Below are positions 26,164-35,393 of a stretch of DNA of 64,000 bases, in pieces (the stretch's first letter is position 1; every line of letters starts with the position of its first letter). A model generated the notes under the pieces. It saw nothing but the letters and a program-made list of their open reading frames with translations, was not told the DNA's origin and did no database searches. Made by a program: the position numbers and the translations under genes. Source of the DNA: Maricaulis maris (GTDB taxonomy: Bacteria; Pseudomonadota; Alphaproteobacteria; Caulobacterales; Maricaulaceae); NCBI RefSeq assembly GCF_036322705.1, contig NZ_AP027270.1, forward strand, positions 434,001-498,000. Reading direction: 5' to 3'.

Positions 26164-27306
26164 CTAGTAGAGGGACTTCTGCCGCCTCAGGCGGCGCCAG
26201 AAGCGACGGCGCTCGGGCTTGGGGTGCGGTGTCAGGTTCTGCACGAAATCGATCGCGCACTGGCGCCAGGAGTGTTTCTCGGCGTGGGCGCGCGGCGCGG
26301 CGCGATCAATCTCGAGACAATCGAGGCAGGCCTGGCGCAGGTCATCATTGATGAAGCCGCCGCCGGAGCCGGGGATGATGTCCTTGGGACCATGCGCCGG
26401 GAAGGCCGCGACCGGCGTGCCGCAGGCCATCGCCTCCAGGTTGACCAGACCGAACGTGTCGGTCCAGCTGGGGAAGACGAAGACGTCGGCGTCGGCGAAC
26501 CAGCGGGCGAGGTCATCGCCGAATTTCGGTCCCGGGAAGACAGCGTCGGGATATTTCTCCATCAGCTCTTCGCGCTGCGGGCCGTCGCCCACCACCACCT
26601 TGGTGCCGGGCAGGTCGAGCTTGAGGAAGGTCTCGATATTCTTCTCGACCGCGATCCGGCCGACATTGACGAAGATCGGGCGCGTCAGGCCGGCAAAGAC
26701 ATCCTCGCCGCCGACAAAGCGCTTGTCCGGATTGAACATGTCGATGTCGACGCCGCGGGCCCAGGCCGTCAGGTTCTTGAAGCCGCGCGCCGCCAGATCA
26801 TCACGCATGGACGGCGTGGTCACCATGATCCGACCCGAGGCGTTGTGGAACCAGCGCATGAAGGCATAGCCGGCGGACAGCGGGATGAAGGGGAAGCGGG
26901 CGTTGATGTATTCGGGGTATTTGGTGTGATAGCTCGTGGTGAAGGGAAGCTTCCACTTCACGCAAATGCGCCGGGCCGCCATGCCGAGCGGACCTTCCGT
27001 GGCAATGTGGATGGCTTCCGGCTCAAAGGCCTTGAAGCGCTGTGCGATATCCTTGCGGGCGCCGAGCGCCAGCTTGATTTCCGGATAGGTCGGCATCGGG
27101 ATGGTCTTGTAGCCGAGGCCGGGATGGATGACCTCGACCTGATGGCCCATGGCCCGGCATTCCTCGACCGTGCGCGACAGGGTCCGCACCACGCCGTTGA
27201 CCTGCGGCTCCCAGGCGTCCGTGACCAGCATGATGCGCTGGGGGCGGTCTTCGCCCTCCTGATGGGGTTCCGGGGCCTCGGGCGGCGTTTCGATTGCGTC
27301 GGTCAT
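26164..27306 (-). CDS. family 4 glycosyltransferase
   Basis: 380 aa. Two Rossmann-like halves: an N-terminal part with VTDAWEPQVNGVVRTL and SYHTKYPEYINARF, and a C-terminal GT4 nucleotide-sugar site (FVNVGRIAVEKNIETFL, VVGDGPQREEL, FPSWTDTFGLVNLEAMACGTPVAAF with the E-x7-E pattern). Basic C-terminal tail (RRRFWRRLRRQKSLY) suggests membrane association. Close relatives transfer sugars to diacylglycerol or similar lipids. Because it abuts the phosphate genes, making phosphorus-free glycolipids is an attractive but unproven role. I see no Pho-box-like site in its promoter. ATG behind AGGA. Confidence 0.85.
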   Translation of the reverse strand: MTDAIETPPEAPEPHQEGEDRPQRIMLVTDAWEPQVNGVVRTLSRTVEECRAMGHQVEVIHPGLGYKTIPMPTYPEIKLALGARKDIAQRFKAFEPEAIHIATEGPLGMAARRICVKWKLPFTTSYHTKYPEYINARFPFIPLSAGYAFMRWFHNASGRIMVTTPSMRDDLAARGFKNLTAWARGVDIDMFNPDKRFVGGEDVFAGLTRPIFVNVGRIAVEKNIETFLKLDLPGTKVVVGDGPQREELMEKYPDAVFPGPKFGDDLARWFADADVFVFPSWTDTFGLVNLEAMACGTPVAAFPAHGPKDIIPGSGGGFINDDLRQACLDCLEIDRAAPRAHAEKHSWRQCAIDFVQNLTPHPKPERRRFWRRLRRQKSLY

Positions 27307-27705
27307 GGCATCCTGTGTTGTGTCGGGCGCCCAGGGCGCCGGGTCGTTCGGGGCACGGTTCTGCGCGTGTAGCGGAGCCGGCCGACAAAGTCAGCCTTTA
27401 ACATACTGGTGAATGGCGCGGCTTGAAGCGAAGAAAGCGGTTGCCCCGGCTTGCGCCAAAAAAGCAGTGCCGGCGGGGTGGCAGACTTGCTCGGCAGCGC
27501 TAGCTGGAGACGCAAGGAAATTGTTGCGGAGCCGGGCTTGCGCCGCGTGCCGCGCAATGTTTGGTTCATAGACGAAGAGCGTTCCCTGTTTGGACCGCTC
27601 AAGGTAATTGTGCGCGAAGACAAGAGCGCGGAAGACTTCGCTTGCTCTTGTTAAAAGGCTGGACCATCGTCCGCGCGTTTCATTTGCCGGGTAAGGAGCT
27701 CAGCC
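27307..27705. other. divergent promoter region, glycosyltransferase/putA
   Basis: About 400 nt between two divergent genes. A 67-codon frame at 27451-27654 lacks a ribosome site and family resemblance and is not called. No putR-like regulator is present, and no operator could be identified with confidence. Confidence 0.5.
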
Positions 27706-30700
27706 ATGAACATTCAGGCTCGTGAGATGCTGCGGTGGGACGACCTCGACACCGGGAAGTTCGCCGACGAGACGGCAAGCGTGCGCGATCTTGCTGCTGC
27801 CACAGGCCTCGACGAGGAGGCGCAGGCGCGTATCCGCGAGGCGGCGATCGCCCTGGTCACGACCGCGCGCAAGACCGTCAAGGCGCGCGGGCTGATGGAC
27901 AGCTTCCTGCAGGAGTTCTCGCTGTCCAATCGCGAGGGGCTGGCGCTGATGTGCCTGGCCGAGGCGCTCCTGCGTGTGCCCGACGCCGCCACAGCCGACA
28001 AGCTCATCGCCGAGAAGATCTCCGACGGCGCCTGGTCCGAGCATATGGGCCGGTCCGAAAGCTGGCTGGTCAACGCCTCCACGCTCGGCCTGATGCTGAC
28101 CGGCAGCCTGATGGATGTGGACCCCGAGGCGCGCAAGAGCCCGGGTAGCTATCTGCGCAAGCTGACGCACAAGATGGGCGAGCCGGTGATCCGCGCCGCG
28201 GTCTATCGCGCCATGGGCATCATGGGCGAGGAGTTCGTTCTTGGCCGGAGCATCAAGGAAGGCCTCAAGCGCGCCGCCAAGGGCGAGGGCGAGCTGTGCT
28301 CCTTCGACATGCTGGGCGAGGCGGCCCGCACGGCCAAGGATGCAACGCGCTACTACAAGCGCTACCAGGACGCGATTGCCGCCGTCGGCAAGGCCCGCGG
28401 CAAGGGCAGTGTCGAAGCCGTCCATGGTGTCTCGGTCAAGCTGTCGGCGCTCCACCCGAAATACCTCGCGGTCAAGGAAAAGCGCATCCTCGAAGAGCTC
28501 TATCCCCAGGTGCTCGAACTGGCGATCGCAGCGAAATCACACGATATCAGCTTCTGCCTCGACGCCGAGGAGGCCGACCGTCTGGTCCTGTCCCTGAAGC
28601 TGCTCGACAAGCTGGCCCGGGCTCCCGAGCTGGCCGGCTGGAACGGGCTGGGTCTGGCGGTCCAGGCCTATCAGAAGCGCGCACGCCGGGTCATCGAACA
28701 GCTCATCGAGCTGGGTCGGGCCACGGATCGCCGCTTCATGGTGCGCCTGGTCAAGGGCGCCTACTGGGACAGCGAGATCAAATTCGCGCACCAGAATGGC
28801 TGGCCGGACTTTCCGGTGTGGACCACCAAGCCGGCCACCGACCTCAATTTCCTGGTCTGCTCGCGGGTGATGCTCGGTGCGCCGGACGCCATTTACGGTC
28901 AGTTCGCCACCCATAATGCCCACTCGCTCGCCGCGGTGCGCGAGCTCGCGCAGCAGGCGGGTGTGGAGTCCTATGAGTTCCAGCGCCTGCACGGCATGGG
29001 TGATGCGCTCTATGACGCCGACGCCCAGCTCAATGCCGAGGTTCCGGTGCGCGTCTATGCGCCGGTCGGCAGCCATGATGACCTGCTGCCCTATCTGGTC
29101 CGTCGCCTGCTCGAGAACGGCGCCAACACCTCCTTTGTGCACTCCTTCCTCGATCCGGACGTCCCGGTCGAGAAGGTGGCGAGCGGTCCGTTCGAGGCTG
29201 CCGAGACCATCGACCGTCACAAGTCGATTGCCCTGCCCAAGGATCTTTATGGCGAGGAGCGTGACAACTCGGCCGGTCTCGACCTGTCACAGGCCGCCGC
29301 CCGCGAGCGGGTTGCCCGCGCCTTCGAGGCCTTCAATCGCGAAGACCAGCTGATGGCGTCACCCTTGGTGGCCGGCCATGCCGTGGATGGCGCGGCGCAC
29401 CAGGTCATGTCGCCGGTGGACCTGGCGCGCCAGGTCGGCTCTGTGGTCGATGCGTCCGTGGATGATGTGAATACGGCCTTCGACAGCGCCGTCGCGGCCC
29501 AGCCCGGTTGGGACCAGCGCGGCGGCAAGGCCCGCGGCGCCATCCTGCGCGCCATGGGCGATGCGCTCGAGGCCGACATGGACCGCCTGCTGGCGATCAT
29601 GTCGATCGAGGCGGGCAAGACCCTGGCCGACGGTATTGCCGAAGTTCGCGAGGCGGTCGACTTCTGTCGCTATTATGCGGCCCAGGCCGAGCGTGAATTC
29701 GATACGGACATCCGCCTGCCGGGGCCGGCTGGCGAGACCAATCATTTCGGCATGAAGGGGCGCGGTGTCTTCGTCACCATCAGCCCGTGGAACTTCCCGC
29801 TGGCCATTTTCACCGGTCAGGTTGCGGCCGCCCTGGCGGCCGGCAACACGGTGCTCGCCAAGCCGGCCGAGCAGACGCCGCTGATTGCCTTCGAAGCCGT
29901 GAAAATGTTCCAGGCGGCGGGTCTGCCGGCTGATGTTCTGCATCTGGTGCCGGGGCGCGGCGAAATTGTCGGCGCGGCCCTGACCACCGACCCGCGGACG
30001 GCCGGCGTGGCCTTTACGGGCTCGACCGAGGTTGCGCGCCTGATCAACCGCTCGCTGGCGGCCCGTGAAACGGCAATTGCGCCATTGATCGCGGAGACCG
30101 GCGGGCTCAACGGCATGTTCGTCGATACGACCGCGCTCAAGGAGCAGGTCATCGACGATGCCATCAACTCCGCCTTCGGGTCGGCCGGTCAGCGTTGTTC
30201 GGCGCTGCGCATCATCTTCCTGCCGGAGGATACGGCCGACGACATCATCGAGGGCCTCGCCGGCGCCATGGACGAGCTCCAGATCGGTGATCCGAGCGAT
30301 CCGGCCACCGATGTCGGTCCGGTAATCGACAATGAGGCGCGCGAGATCCTGCTGCGTCATCTCGAGCGCATGGAGGCGGGCGCCAAGGTGATCAAGCAGA
30401 TCGATATCGGCGACAAGTTCGAGAGCGGCTGCTTCTTTGGCCCGACCCTGGTGGAGCTGCCGTCACTCGACCTGCTCGAGCGGGAGGTGTTCGGACCGAT
30501 TCTTCACGTTGTGCGCTACAAGCGGAAGGAATTGTCGGCCATTGCCGCGGAGCTGGCGGGCAAGGGCTATGGCCTGACCCTCGGGGTGCATTCCCGCCTG
30601 ACATCTTTCCACAGGCAAATACAGTCGCTGGTTCCGGCCGGGAATATCTACGTCAACCGCAACATGGTGGGGGCCGTGGTCGGGGTCCAGCCATTCGGTG

Positions 30701-30831
30701 GCGAGGGCTTGTCCGGCACGGGTCCCAAGGCCGGTGGCCCGCACTATCTGCATCGCTTTGCCGGCGAGCGGACGGTCACGATCAACATCGCGGCCCAGGG
30801 TGGCGACCCGGAATTGCTGAACCTCGACTAG
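27706..30831 (+). CDS. putA: bifunctional proline dehydrogenase / delta-1-pyrroline-5-carboxylate dehydrogenase
   Basis: 1041 aa. Oxidises proline to glutamate in two steps: an FAD-linked proline dehydrogenase domain (about residues 180-470, with KLSALHPKY, RLVKGAYWDSEI near 347 and FATHNAHS) and an NAD-linked aldehyde dehydrogenase domain (about 520-1030). In the latter ISPWNFPLAIF, Glu797 in ETGGLN and the nucleophile Cys831 in GQRCSALR are intact and correctly spaced. The N-terminal ribbon-helix-helix DNA-binding domain of the approximately 1300-aa enterobacterial PutA and the extra C-terminal domain are absent, so this is a minimal, non-autoregulating PutA. Strong site AAGGAGCTCAGCC-ATG. 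Confidence 0.97.
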   Translation: MNIQAREMLRWDDLDTGKFADETASVRDLAAATGLDEEAQARIREAAIALVTTARKTVKARGLMDSFLQEFSLSNREGLALMCLAEALLRVPDAATADKLIAEKISDGAWSEHMGRSESWLVNASTLGLMLTGSLMDVDPEARKSPGSYLRKLTHKMGEPVIRAAVYRAMGIMGEEFVLGRSIKEGLKRAAKGEGELCSFDMLGEAARTAKDATRYYKRYQDAIAAVGKARGKGSVEAVHGVSVKLSALHPKYLAVKEKRILEELYPQVLELAIAAKSHDISFCLDAEEADRLVLSLKLLDKLARAPELAGWNGLGLAVQAYQKRARRVIEQLIELGRATDRRFMVRLVKGAYWDSEIKFAHQNGWPDFPVWTTKPATDLNFLVCSRVMLGAPDAIYGQFATHNAHSLAAVRELAQQAGVESYEFQRLHGMGDALYDADAQLNAEVPVRVYAPVGSHDDLLPYLVRRLLENGANTSFVHSFLDPDVPVEKVASGPFEAAETIDRHKSIALPKDLYGEERDNSAGLDLSQAAARERVARAFEAFNREDQLMASPLVAGHAVDGAAHQVMSPVDLARQVGSVVDASVDDVNTAFDSAVAAQPGWDQRGGKARGAILRAMGDALEADMDRLLAIMSIEAGKTLADGIAEVREAVDFCRYYAAQAEREFDTDIRLPGPAGETNHFGMKGRGVFVTISPWNFPLAIFTGQVAAALAAGNTVLAKPAEQTPLIAFEAVKMFQAAGLPADVLHLVPGRGEIVGAALTTDPRTAGVAFTGSTEVARLINRSLAARETAIAPLIAETGGLNGMFVDTTALKEQVIDDAINSAFGSAGQRCSALRIIFLPEDTADDIIEGLAGAMDELQIGDPSDPATDVGPVIDNEAREILLRHLERMEAGAKVIKQIDIGDKFESGCFFGPTLVELPSLDLLEREVFGPILHVVRYKRKELSAIAAELAGKGYGLTLGVHSRLTSFHRQIQSLVPAGNIYVNRNMVGAVVGVQPFGGEGLSGTGPKAGGPHYLHRFAGERTVTINIAAQGGDPELLNLD

Positions 30832-30871
30832 GGCCAGGGTTAACGACTGTTAAGCCTTGTTGGATGCGGCG

Positions 30872-30910
30872 ATGCGCCCCGTTAACCAAGTGTGACGGGG
30901 CGCATTTCTT
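30872..30910 (+). terminator. rho-independent terminator after putA
   Basis: ATGCGCCCCG (30872-30881) pairs with CGGGGCGCAT (30896-30905), then TTTCTT. A long 14-nt loop holds a GTTAAC sequence. Confidence 0.8.
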
Positions 30911-30981
30911 ATTAGCAGTTCGTTAACCAAAAAATCCGCTCAAGGACCATTCTCCCCGTTGACCAGTGCCCCGCCTTTGAT

Positions 30982-31028
30982 CCACTATATGTTGGGTCGG
31001 CTGGTAACGGCGACACACTATACAGATT
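30982..31028 (+). promoter_or_regulatory. tandem NrdR boxes upstream of nrdA
   Basis: CCACTATATGTTGGGT (30982-30997) matches the NrdR consensus ACACWATATATWGTGT at 13 of 16 positions, and ACACACTATACAGATT (31013-31028) at 12 of 16. The two starts are 31 bp apart, the spacing typical of paired NrdR boxes. NrdR is the ATP/dATP-sensing repressor of ribonucleotide reductase genes; its own gene is not in the window. Confidence 0.7.
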
Positions 31029-31117
31029 TTTAAACGACCTTTGGGTTTGTTCGGTGCGCCGCATTGGGGCTGGCGCAACAGGGATTTTTTGCCTCGGGCT
31101 TGGGGAGTAGACTGACC

Positions 31118-33028
31118 ATGACGCCACTGGATACAGCCGCGAAACAAACACCGGACACGGCCCGGCAGACGGTATCGACGACTCGTCGCGGCAAGCCCAA
31201 ATCGGCTGGCGCCAAGGGCGAGGCGGCGACCCATCTGCGCGTCGTCGAAAGCGTCAAGGTCGACCGCTCGCGCGATGCGCTGCTCACCGAGTTCGGCAAG
31301 AAGACGATGGAAGATCGCTACCTCCTGCCGGGCGAAAGCTATCAGGACATGTTTGCCCGGGTGGCGACGGCCTATGCCGACAATACCGAGCACGCGCAGC
31401 GTCTTTATGATTACATCTCCCGCCTGTGGTTCATGCCCGCCACGCCGGTCCTGTCCAATGGCGGCGCCGATCGCGGCCTGCCGATTTCCTGCTTCCTCAA
31501 TTCGGTCGGCGACAGCCTCGACGACATTGTCGGTACCTGGACGGAAAACGTCTGGCTGGCCTCCAATGGCGGCGGCATCGGGACCTATTGGGGTGACGTC
31601 CGTTCGATCGGCGAGAAGATCGGCGAGATCGGCCAGACCTCCGGCATCATTCCCTTCATCCGCGTGATGGACAGCCTGACCCTGGCCATTTCCCAGGGCT
31701 CGCTGCGCCGCGGGTCGGCAGCCGTCTATCTCGACGTGCACCACCCGGAAATCGAGGAGTTCCTCGAAATTCGCAAGCCGTCCGGCGACTTCAACCGCAA
31801 GTCCCTCAACCTGCACCACGGCCTGAACATCTCCGATGCCTTCATGGAAGCCGTCCGCGATGATGCCGAGTTCGAGCTGAAGTCTCCGAAGTCCGGCGAA
31901 GTCGTCAAAACCGTCAATGCCCGCAAGCTGTGGCAGAAGATCATCGAGCTTCGCCTGCAGACCGGCGAGCCCTACATCATCTATTCCGACACGGTAAACC
32001 GCGCCCTGCCGGCCCACCAGCGCAAGCTCGGTCTCAAGGTCCGCCAGTCCAACCTGTGCGCCGAGATCATGCTGCCGACCGGCTTCGACAATAATGGCAA
32101 GGAGCGCACCGCTGTGTGCTGCCTGTCCTCGCTCAACGCCGCGAAATACACCGAGTGGAAGGACGAGCCGGACTTCATCGAGGACATCTACCGCTTCCTC
32201 GACAATGTCCTGCAGGACTTCATCGACCGCGCGCCGGCGGAAATGGACCGCGCCGTCTATTCGGCGATCCAGGAACGCTCGGTGGGTCTCGGCCTGATGG
32301 GCATGCACACCTTCCTGCAGCAGATGAATGCGCCATTCGAGAGCGCCATGGCCAAGTCCTGGAACCTCAAGCTCTTCAAGCATATCCGTACGGCGGCCGA
32401 TGCCGCCTCGGTGAAGCTGGCCGAAGAGCGCGGGGCCTGCCCGGACGCCGAGGCCTCTGGTGTGAAAGCCCGCTTCTCGCACAAGCTGGCGATTGCCCCG
32501 ACGGCATCGATCTCGATCATCTGCGGCGGTGTCTCCGCCGGCATCGAGCCGATCCCGGCCAATGTCTACACCCACAAGACCCTGTCCGGTTCGACCACGG
32601 TCAAGAACCCGCAGCTGGAAGCCCTGCTCGAGAGCAAGGGTCTCAACACGCCGGGTATCTGGGCCTCGATCCTGGAAGCGGAAGGCTCCGTCCAGCACCT
32701 CGATTGCCTGGACGAATTCGAGAAGGCGACCTTCAAGACCGCCTTCGAGATCGACCAGCGCTGGGTCATCGAGCATGCGGCGGACCGCACGCCCTATATC
32801 TGCCAGTCGCAGTCGCTGAACATTTTCCTGCCGGGCGATATCAACAAGTGGGACCTCCACATGCTGCATTGGACGGCCTGGGAGAAGGGCGTGAAGTCGC
32901 TCTACTACTGCCGCTCCAAGTCGATCCAGCGGGCCGCCTATGCCGGCTCGGAGAAGAAGGCCGACGTCGAAGTCTCGATGGCCGACGCCGCGCCGACCGA
33001 CTACGAGGAATGCCTCGCCTGCCAGTAG
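31118..33028 (+). CDS. nrdA: class I ribonucleotide reductase large (catalytic) subunit
   Basis: 636 aa from the ATG at 31118, behind GGGGAG; an upstream in-frame ATG at 31064 overlaps the promoter region. Reduces ribonucleoside diphosphates. Redox cysteines Cys125 (PISCFLN) and Cys335 (AVCC), the active-site triad in NLCAEI (Cys314), the radical-transfer pair Tyr596-Tyr597 (LYYCRS) and the C-terminal shuttle CLAC (632, 635) are intact. It is over 100 aa shorter than E. coli NrdA because the N-terminal ATP-cone, the dATP overall-activity switch, is missing; residues 1-50 are low-complexity and basic. Confidence 0.96.
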   Translation: MTPLDTAAKQTPDTARQTVSTTRRGKPKSAGAKGEAATHLRVVESVKVDRSRDALLTEFGKKTMEDRYLLPGESYQDMFARVATAYADNTEHAQRLYDYISRLWFMPATPVLSNGGADRGLPISCFLNSVGDSLDDIVGTWTENVWLASNGGGIGTYWGDVRSIGEKIGEIGQTSGIIPFIRVMDSLTLAISQGSLRRGSAAVYLDVHHPEIEEFLEIRKPSGDFNRKSLNLHHGLNISDAFMEAVRDDAEFELKSPKSGEVVKTVNARKLWQKIIELRLQTGEPYIIYSDTVNRALPAHQRKLGLKVRQSNLCAEIMLPTGFDNNGKERTAVCCLSSLNAAKYTEWKDEPDFIEDIYRFLDNVLQDFIDRAPAEMDRAVYSAIQERSVGLGLMGMHTFLQQMNAPFESAMAKSWNLKLFKHIRTAADAASVKLAEERGACPDAEASGVKARFSHKLAIAPTASISIICGGVSAGIEPIPANVYTHKTLSGSTTVKNPQLEALLESKGLNTPGIWASILEAEGSVQHLDCLDEFEKATFKTAFEIDQRWVIEHAADRTPYICQSQSLNIFLPGDINKWDLHMLHWTAWEKGVKSLYYCRSKSIQRAAYAGSEKKADVEVSMADAAPTDYEECLACQ

Positions 33029-33073
33029 GCGGGACCCAACACCGCCGGTCCTTCGAGGGGGAGAGACCGGCCG

Positions 33074-33104
33074 AAAAAGGAGCGCGGCAAGGCGCTCCTT
33101 TTTT
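33074..33104 (+). terminator. rho-independent terminator after nrdA
   Basis: AAAAAGGAGCGC (33074-33085) pairs with GCGCTCCTTTTT (33092-33103) around a 6-nt loop, ending in a T-run. So nrdA is transcribed apart from nrdB. Confidence 0.92.
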
Positions 33105-33276
33105 GTATCCGGACCCGGCGGGACGGAGACGTCCTTGTCGCACCGCAACACGCCTTTCATTGGACCGCTGCGCCGGCCGCCATTAACCTTTTCGCGTGAG
33201 GGGTGAATCAGCATGCGCAACCCGCACTGATCTGCACTCTGATGCGCTGGGGCAGTCACGCGAGGGGAGAGGCGTG

Positions 33277-34104
33277 ATGAGAATGGGACGGACCGCAGAG
33301 GTCATGACTGCCGGGCTGATAGCGCTCGGCGGCGTGTCCTGGGTGTTCATGCAGGCGGGGGAAGCCGAGTCTGACTGGGTGAGCACGTCGCAGATGATCC
33401 GCCAGAGCCTGGCGGCCGAGGGCGAGGTCCAGCCACTGTCGCCGGAAGCGGCGCGGGTGGCCCTGTCAGCCCTGGCACTCGATGAGGACCCGCTCGCGGG
33501 CGCTTCCCTGGCCGGCCTGACCCCGAGCGGAGGCACTCGCTTTGATCTCGGCCGCGCCGGCGTGATCGAAGTTGCGGTGCTCGAGGATGACCGGCCCGAC
33601 CGGGCCAACCGGCTCTTCGCGGCCCGGGCCAATACCTATTCTCCGGTCGTGCTCGAGCGCGGCCAGCGCGAGGCGACGGTGGCTGTCGCCTATCAGCGCG
33701 CCTTCGAGGCTGCCGGGGCCGGCTCGGAGCTTGATGTCAGCATCACACCGCGCGCCGCCGTCAGTCTGGGTCCGGATGGCTCGGCCACCAGTGCCGGTGC
33801 CGAGGTTCGGATCGGTCAGTATCTGCGGAGCAGCCTCGCGGAAAGCCCGTCCTGGTACGTCTTTGCCGGTGCCGACCGCCGGACCCTGCAATATGACCCG
33901 GGCGCCGGGGTCGATTTCCGGAACGCCATGTCGCTGACCCAGCGCGAGGTCGTCGGCGACGCCCAGGCCGGTATCGCCCTGCGCCTCGGCGAGGCGGATC
34001 TGTCGCTCGCCTATGTCCGCCGTGAATACCGCCATGTCGCCGGTGTCCGCGCCTTCGACGAGAGCGAGGAATTCGCTGCCGTCACGGTCAATTGGCGCTG
34101 GTAG
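33277..34104 (+). CDS. putative outer-membrane beta-barrel protein of unknown function
   Basis: 275 aa from the ATG at 33277, behind AGGGGAGAGG; the open frame extends upstream without a start signal. A hydrophobic N-terminus (VMTAGLIALGGVSWVFMQAG) may be an export signal or anchor. The second half has alternating strands (SWYVFAGADRRTLQY, ADLSLAYVRREYRHVAG) and ends in TVNWRW, the aromatic C-terminus of outer-membrane barrels. I do not recognise the family. It sits between nrdA and nrdB but behind the nrdA terminator, so a functional link to nucleotide reduction is doubtful. Confidence 0.7.
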   Translation: MRMGRTAEVMTAGLIALGGVSWVFMQAGEAESDWVSTSQMIRQSLAAEGEVQPLSPEAARVALSALALDEDPLAGASLAGLTPSGGTRFDLGRAGVIEVAVLEDDRPDRANRLFAARANTYSPVVLERGQREATVAVAYQRAFEAAGAGSELDVSITPRAAVSLGPDGSATSAGAEVRIGQYLRSSLAESPSWYVFAGADRRTLQYDPGAGVDFRNAMSLTQREVVGDAQAGIALRLGEADLSLAYVRREYRHVAGVRAFDESEEFAAVTVNWRW

Positions 34105-34253
34105 CGACTGGACCGCGCCGGACCGGGATCTATCTGCTGACTGACAGAAAACGTGATGCGCCCAAGCCTGCCCGCAGGCTCGGGAATCTGGCACAGTCCA
34201 CAGGTGAGGCGTCTGGCCACATCATCAAGCTGTAGACGATTTGGAAACCACGA

Positions 34254-34269
34254 CCACAATATGTGGTGT
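34254..34269 (+). promoter_or_regulatory. NrdR box upstream of nrdB
   Basis: CCACAATATGTGGTGT matches the NrdR consensus at 13 of 16 positions and contains the perfect dyad CCACA-ATA-TGTGG. It lies 63-78 nt before the nrdB ATG. A second box at the usual 31-bp distance is not clear. Confidence 0.65.
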
Positions 34270-34331
34270 ACATCGCATTGATTCGGGCGCGGGCCATTTG
34301 GGTTGCCGTCGCCAGGCAGGAGAGCTGAGAC

Positions 34332-35366
34332 ATGAGCACTGAAACCGCCACCCTTCCGGGCCTGCTGACGACCAGTCATTCCTACAAGCCGTTCCGCTAT
34401 CCGTGGGCCTATGACTTTTGGAAGAAGCAGCAACAGGTCCACTGGATGCCGGAAGAAGTTCCGCTCGGCGAGGACTGCAAGGATTGGGCGACCAAGCTCA
34501 ATGATGGCGAGCGCAACCTCCTGACCCAGATCTTCCGCTTCTTCACCCAGTCCGATGTCGAGGTGAACGACAATTACATGGAGCGCTACAGCCGCGTCTT
34601 CCGCCCGACCGAGGTGAAGATGATGCTGTCCTCCTTCTCCAACATGGAGACGATCCACATCGCCGCCTACGCGCTCCTGCTGGAGACGATCGGCATGCCG
34701 GACAGTGAGTTCTCGGCCTTCATGGAATACCAGGCGATGGCCGACAAGCATGACTACATGCAGCGTTTCGGCGTCGAGGACGATGCCGACATCCTGCGCA
34801 CCGTGGCCATGTTCGGCGCCTTCACCGAGGGTCTGCAGCTCTTCGCCTCCTTCGCCATGCTGATGAATTTCCCGCGCTTCAACAAGATGAAGGGCATGGG
34901 CCAGATCGTGACCTGGTCGATCCGCGACGAGAGCCTGCACTGCGAGGGCATGATCAAGCTCTTCCACGCCTTCGCCGAGGAGACCGGCGCCCTGACCCAG
35001 GAGGTCAAGGACGACATCACCGAGTGCTGCCGCACCGTGGTCGGCCTGGAAGACAAGTTCATCGATCTCGCCTTTGAAGCCGGCGAGATCGAGGGCATGA
35101 CGCCGGACGACATCAAGAACTATATCCGCTACATCGCCGACTGGCGCCTCGGCCAGCTCGGCCTGCCCAAGATCTACGGCGTCAAGGAGCACCCGCTGCC
35201 CTGGCTGTCGGAAATCCTCAACGGCGTCGAGCACGCCAACTTCTTCGAAGCCCGCGCCACCGAATACTCCAAGGGCGCCACCAAGGGCGACTGGCACGGC
35301 GATGAAGGCGTGTGGGGCATGTTCGACAAGATGAAGACGGAGAAGACGGAAGAGCCGGCGGAGTAG
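34332..35366 (+). CDS. nrdB: class Ia ribonucleotide reductase small (radical) subunit
   Basis: 344 aa. Houses the diiron-tyrosyl radical: Glu106 and His109 in ETIHIAAY are ligands and Tyr113 is the radical tyrosine at the expected spacing. The other ligands lie in TQSDVEV, FTEGLQLF and RDESLHCEGM. The acidic C-terminal tail (KMKTEKTEEPAE) should bind NrdA. No ATP-cone is fused here either. ATG behind AGGAGA. Its own promoter with an NrdR box separates it from nrdA. Confidence 0.96.
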   Translation: MSTETATLPGLLTTSHSYKPFRYPWAYDFWKKQQQVHWMPEEVPLGEDCKDWATKLNDGERNLLTQIFRFFTQSDVEVNDNYMERYSRVFRPTEVKMMLSSFSNMETIHIAAYALLLETIGMPDSEFSAFMEYQAMADKHDYMQRFGVEDDADILRTVAMFGAFTEGLQLFASFAMLMNFPRFNKMKGMGQIVTWSIRDESLHCEGMIKLFHAFAEETGALTQEVKDDITECCRTVVGLEDKFIDLAFEAGEIEGMTPDDIKNYIRYIADWRLGQLGLPKIYGVKEHPLPWLSEILNGVEHANFFEARATEYSKGATKGDWHGDEGVWGMFDKMKTEKTEEPAE

Positions 35367-35393
35367 TCGGAGCTCTACGGCTGACACATGATC

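Noticed and set aside
27451-27654. 67-codon frame before putA
   Set aside because: No ribosome site and no recognisable feature; lies in a divergent promoter region.
30840-30853. TTAA-N6-TTAA after putA as a CtrA site
   Set aside because: CtrA needs 7 nt between half-sites; here there are 6, and the sequence lies within the 3' end of the putA transcript.
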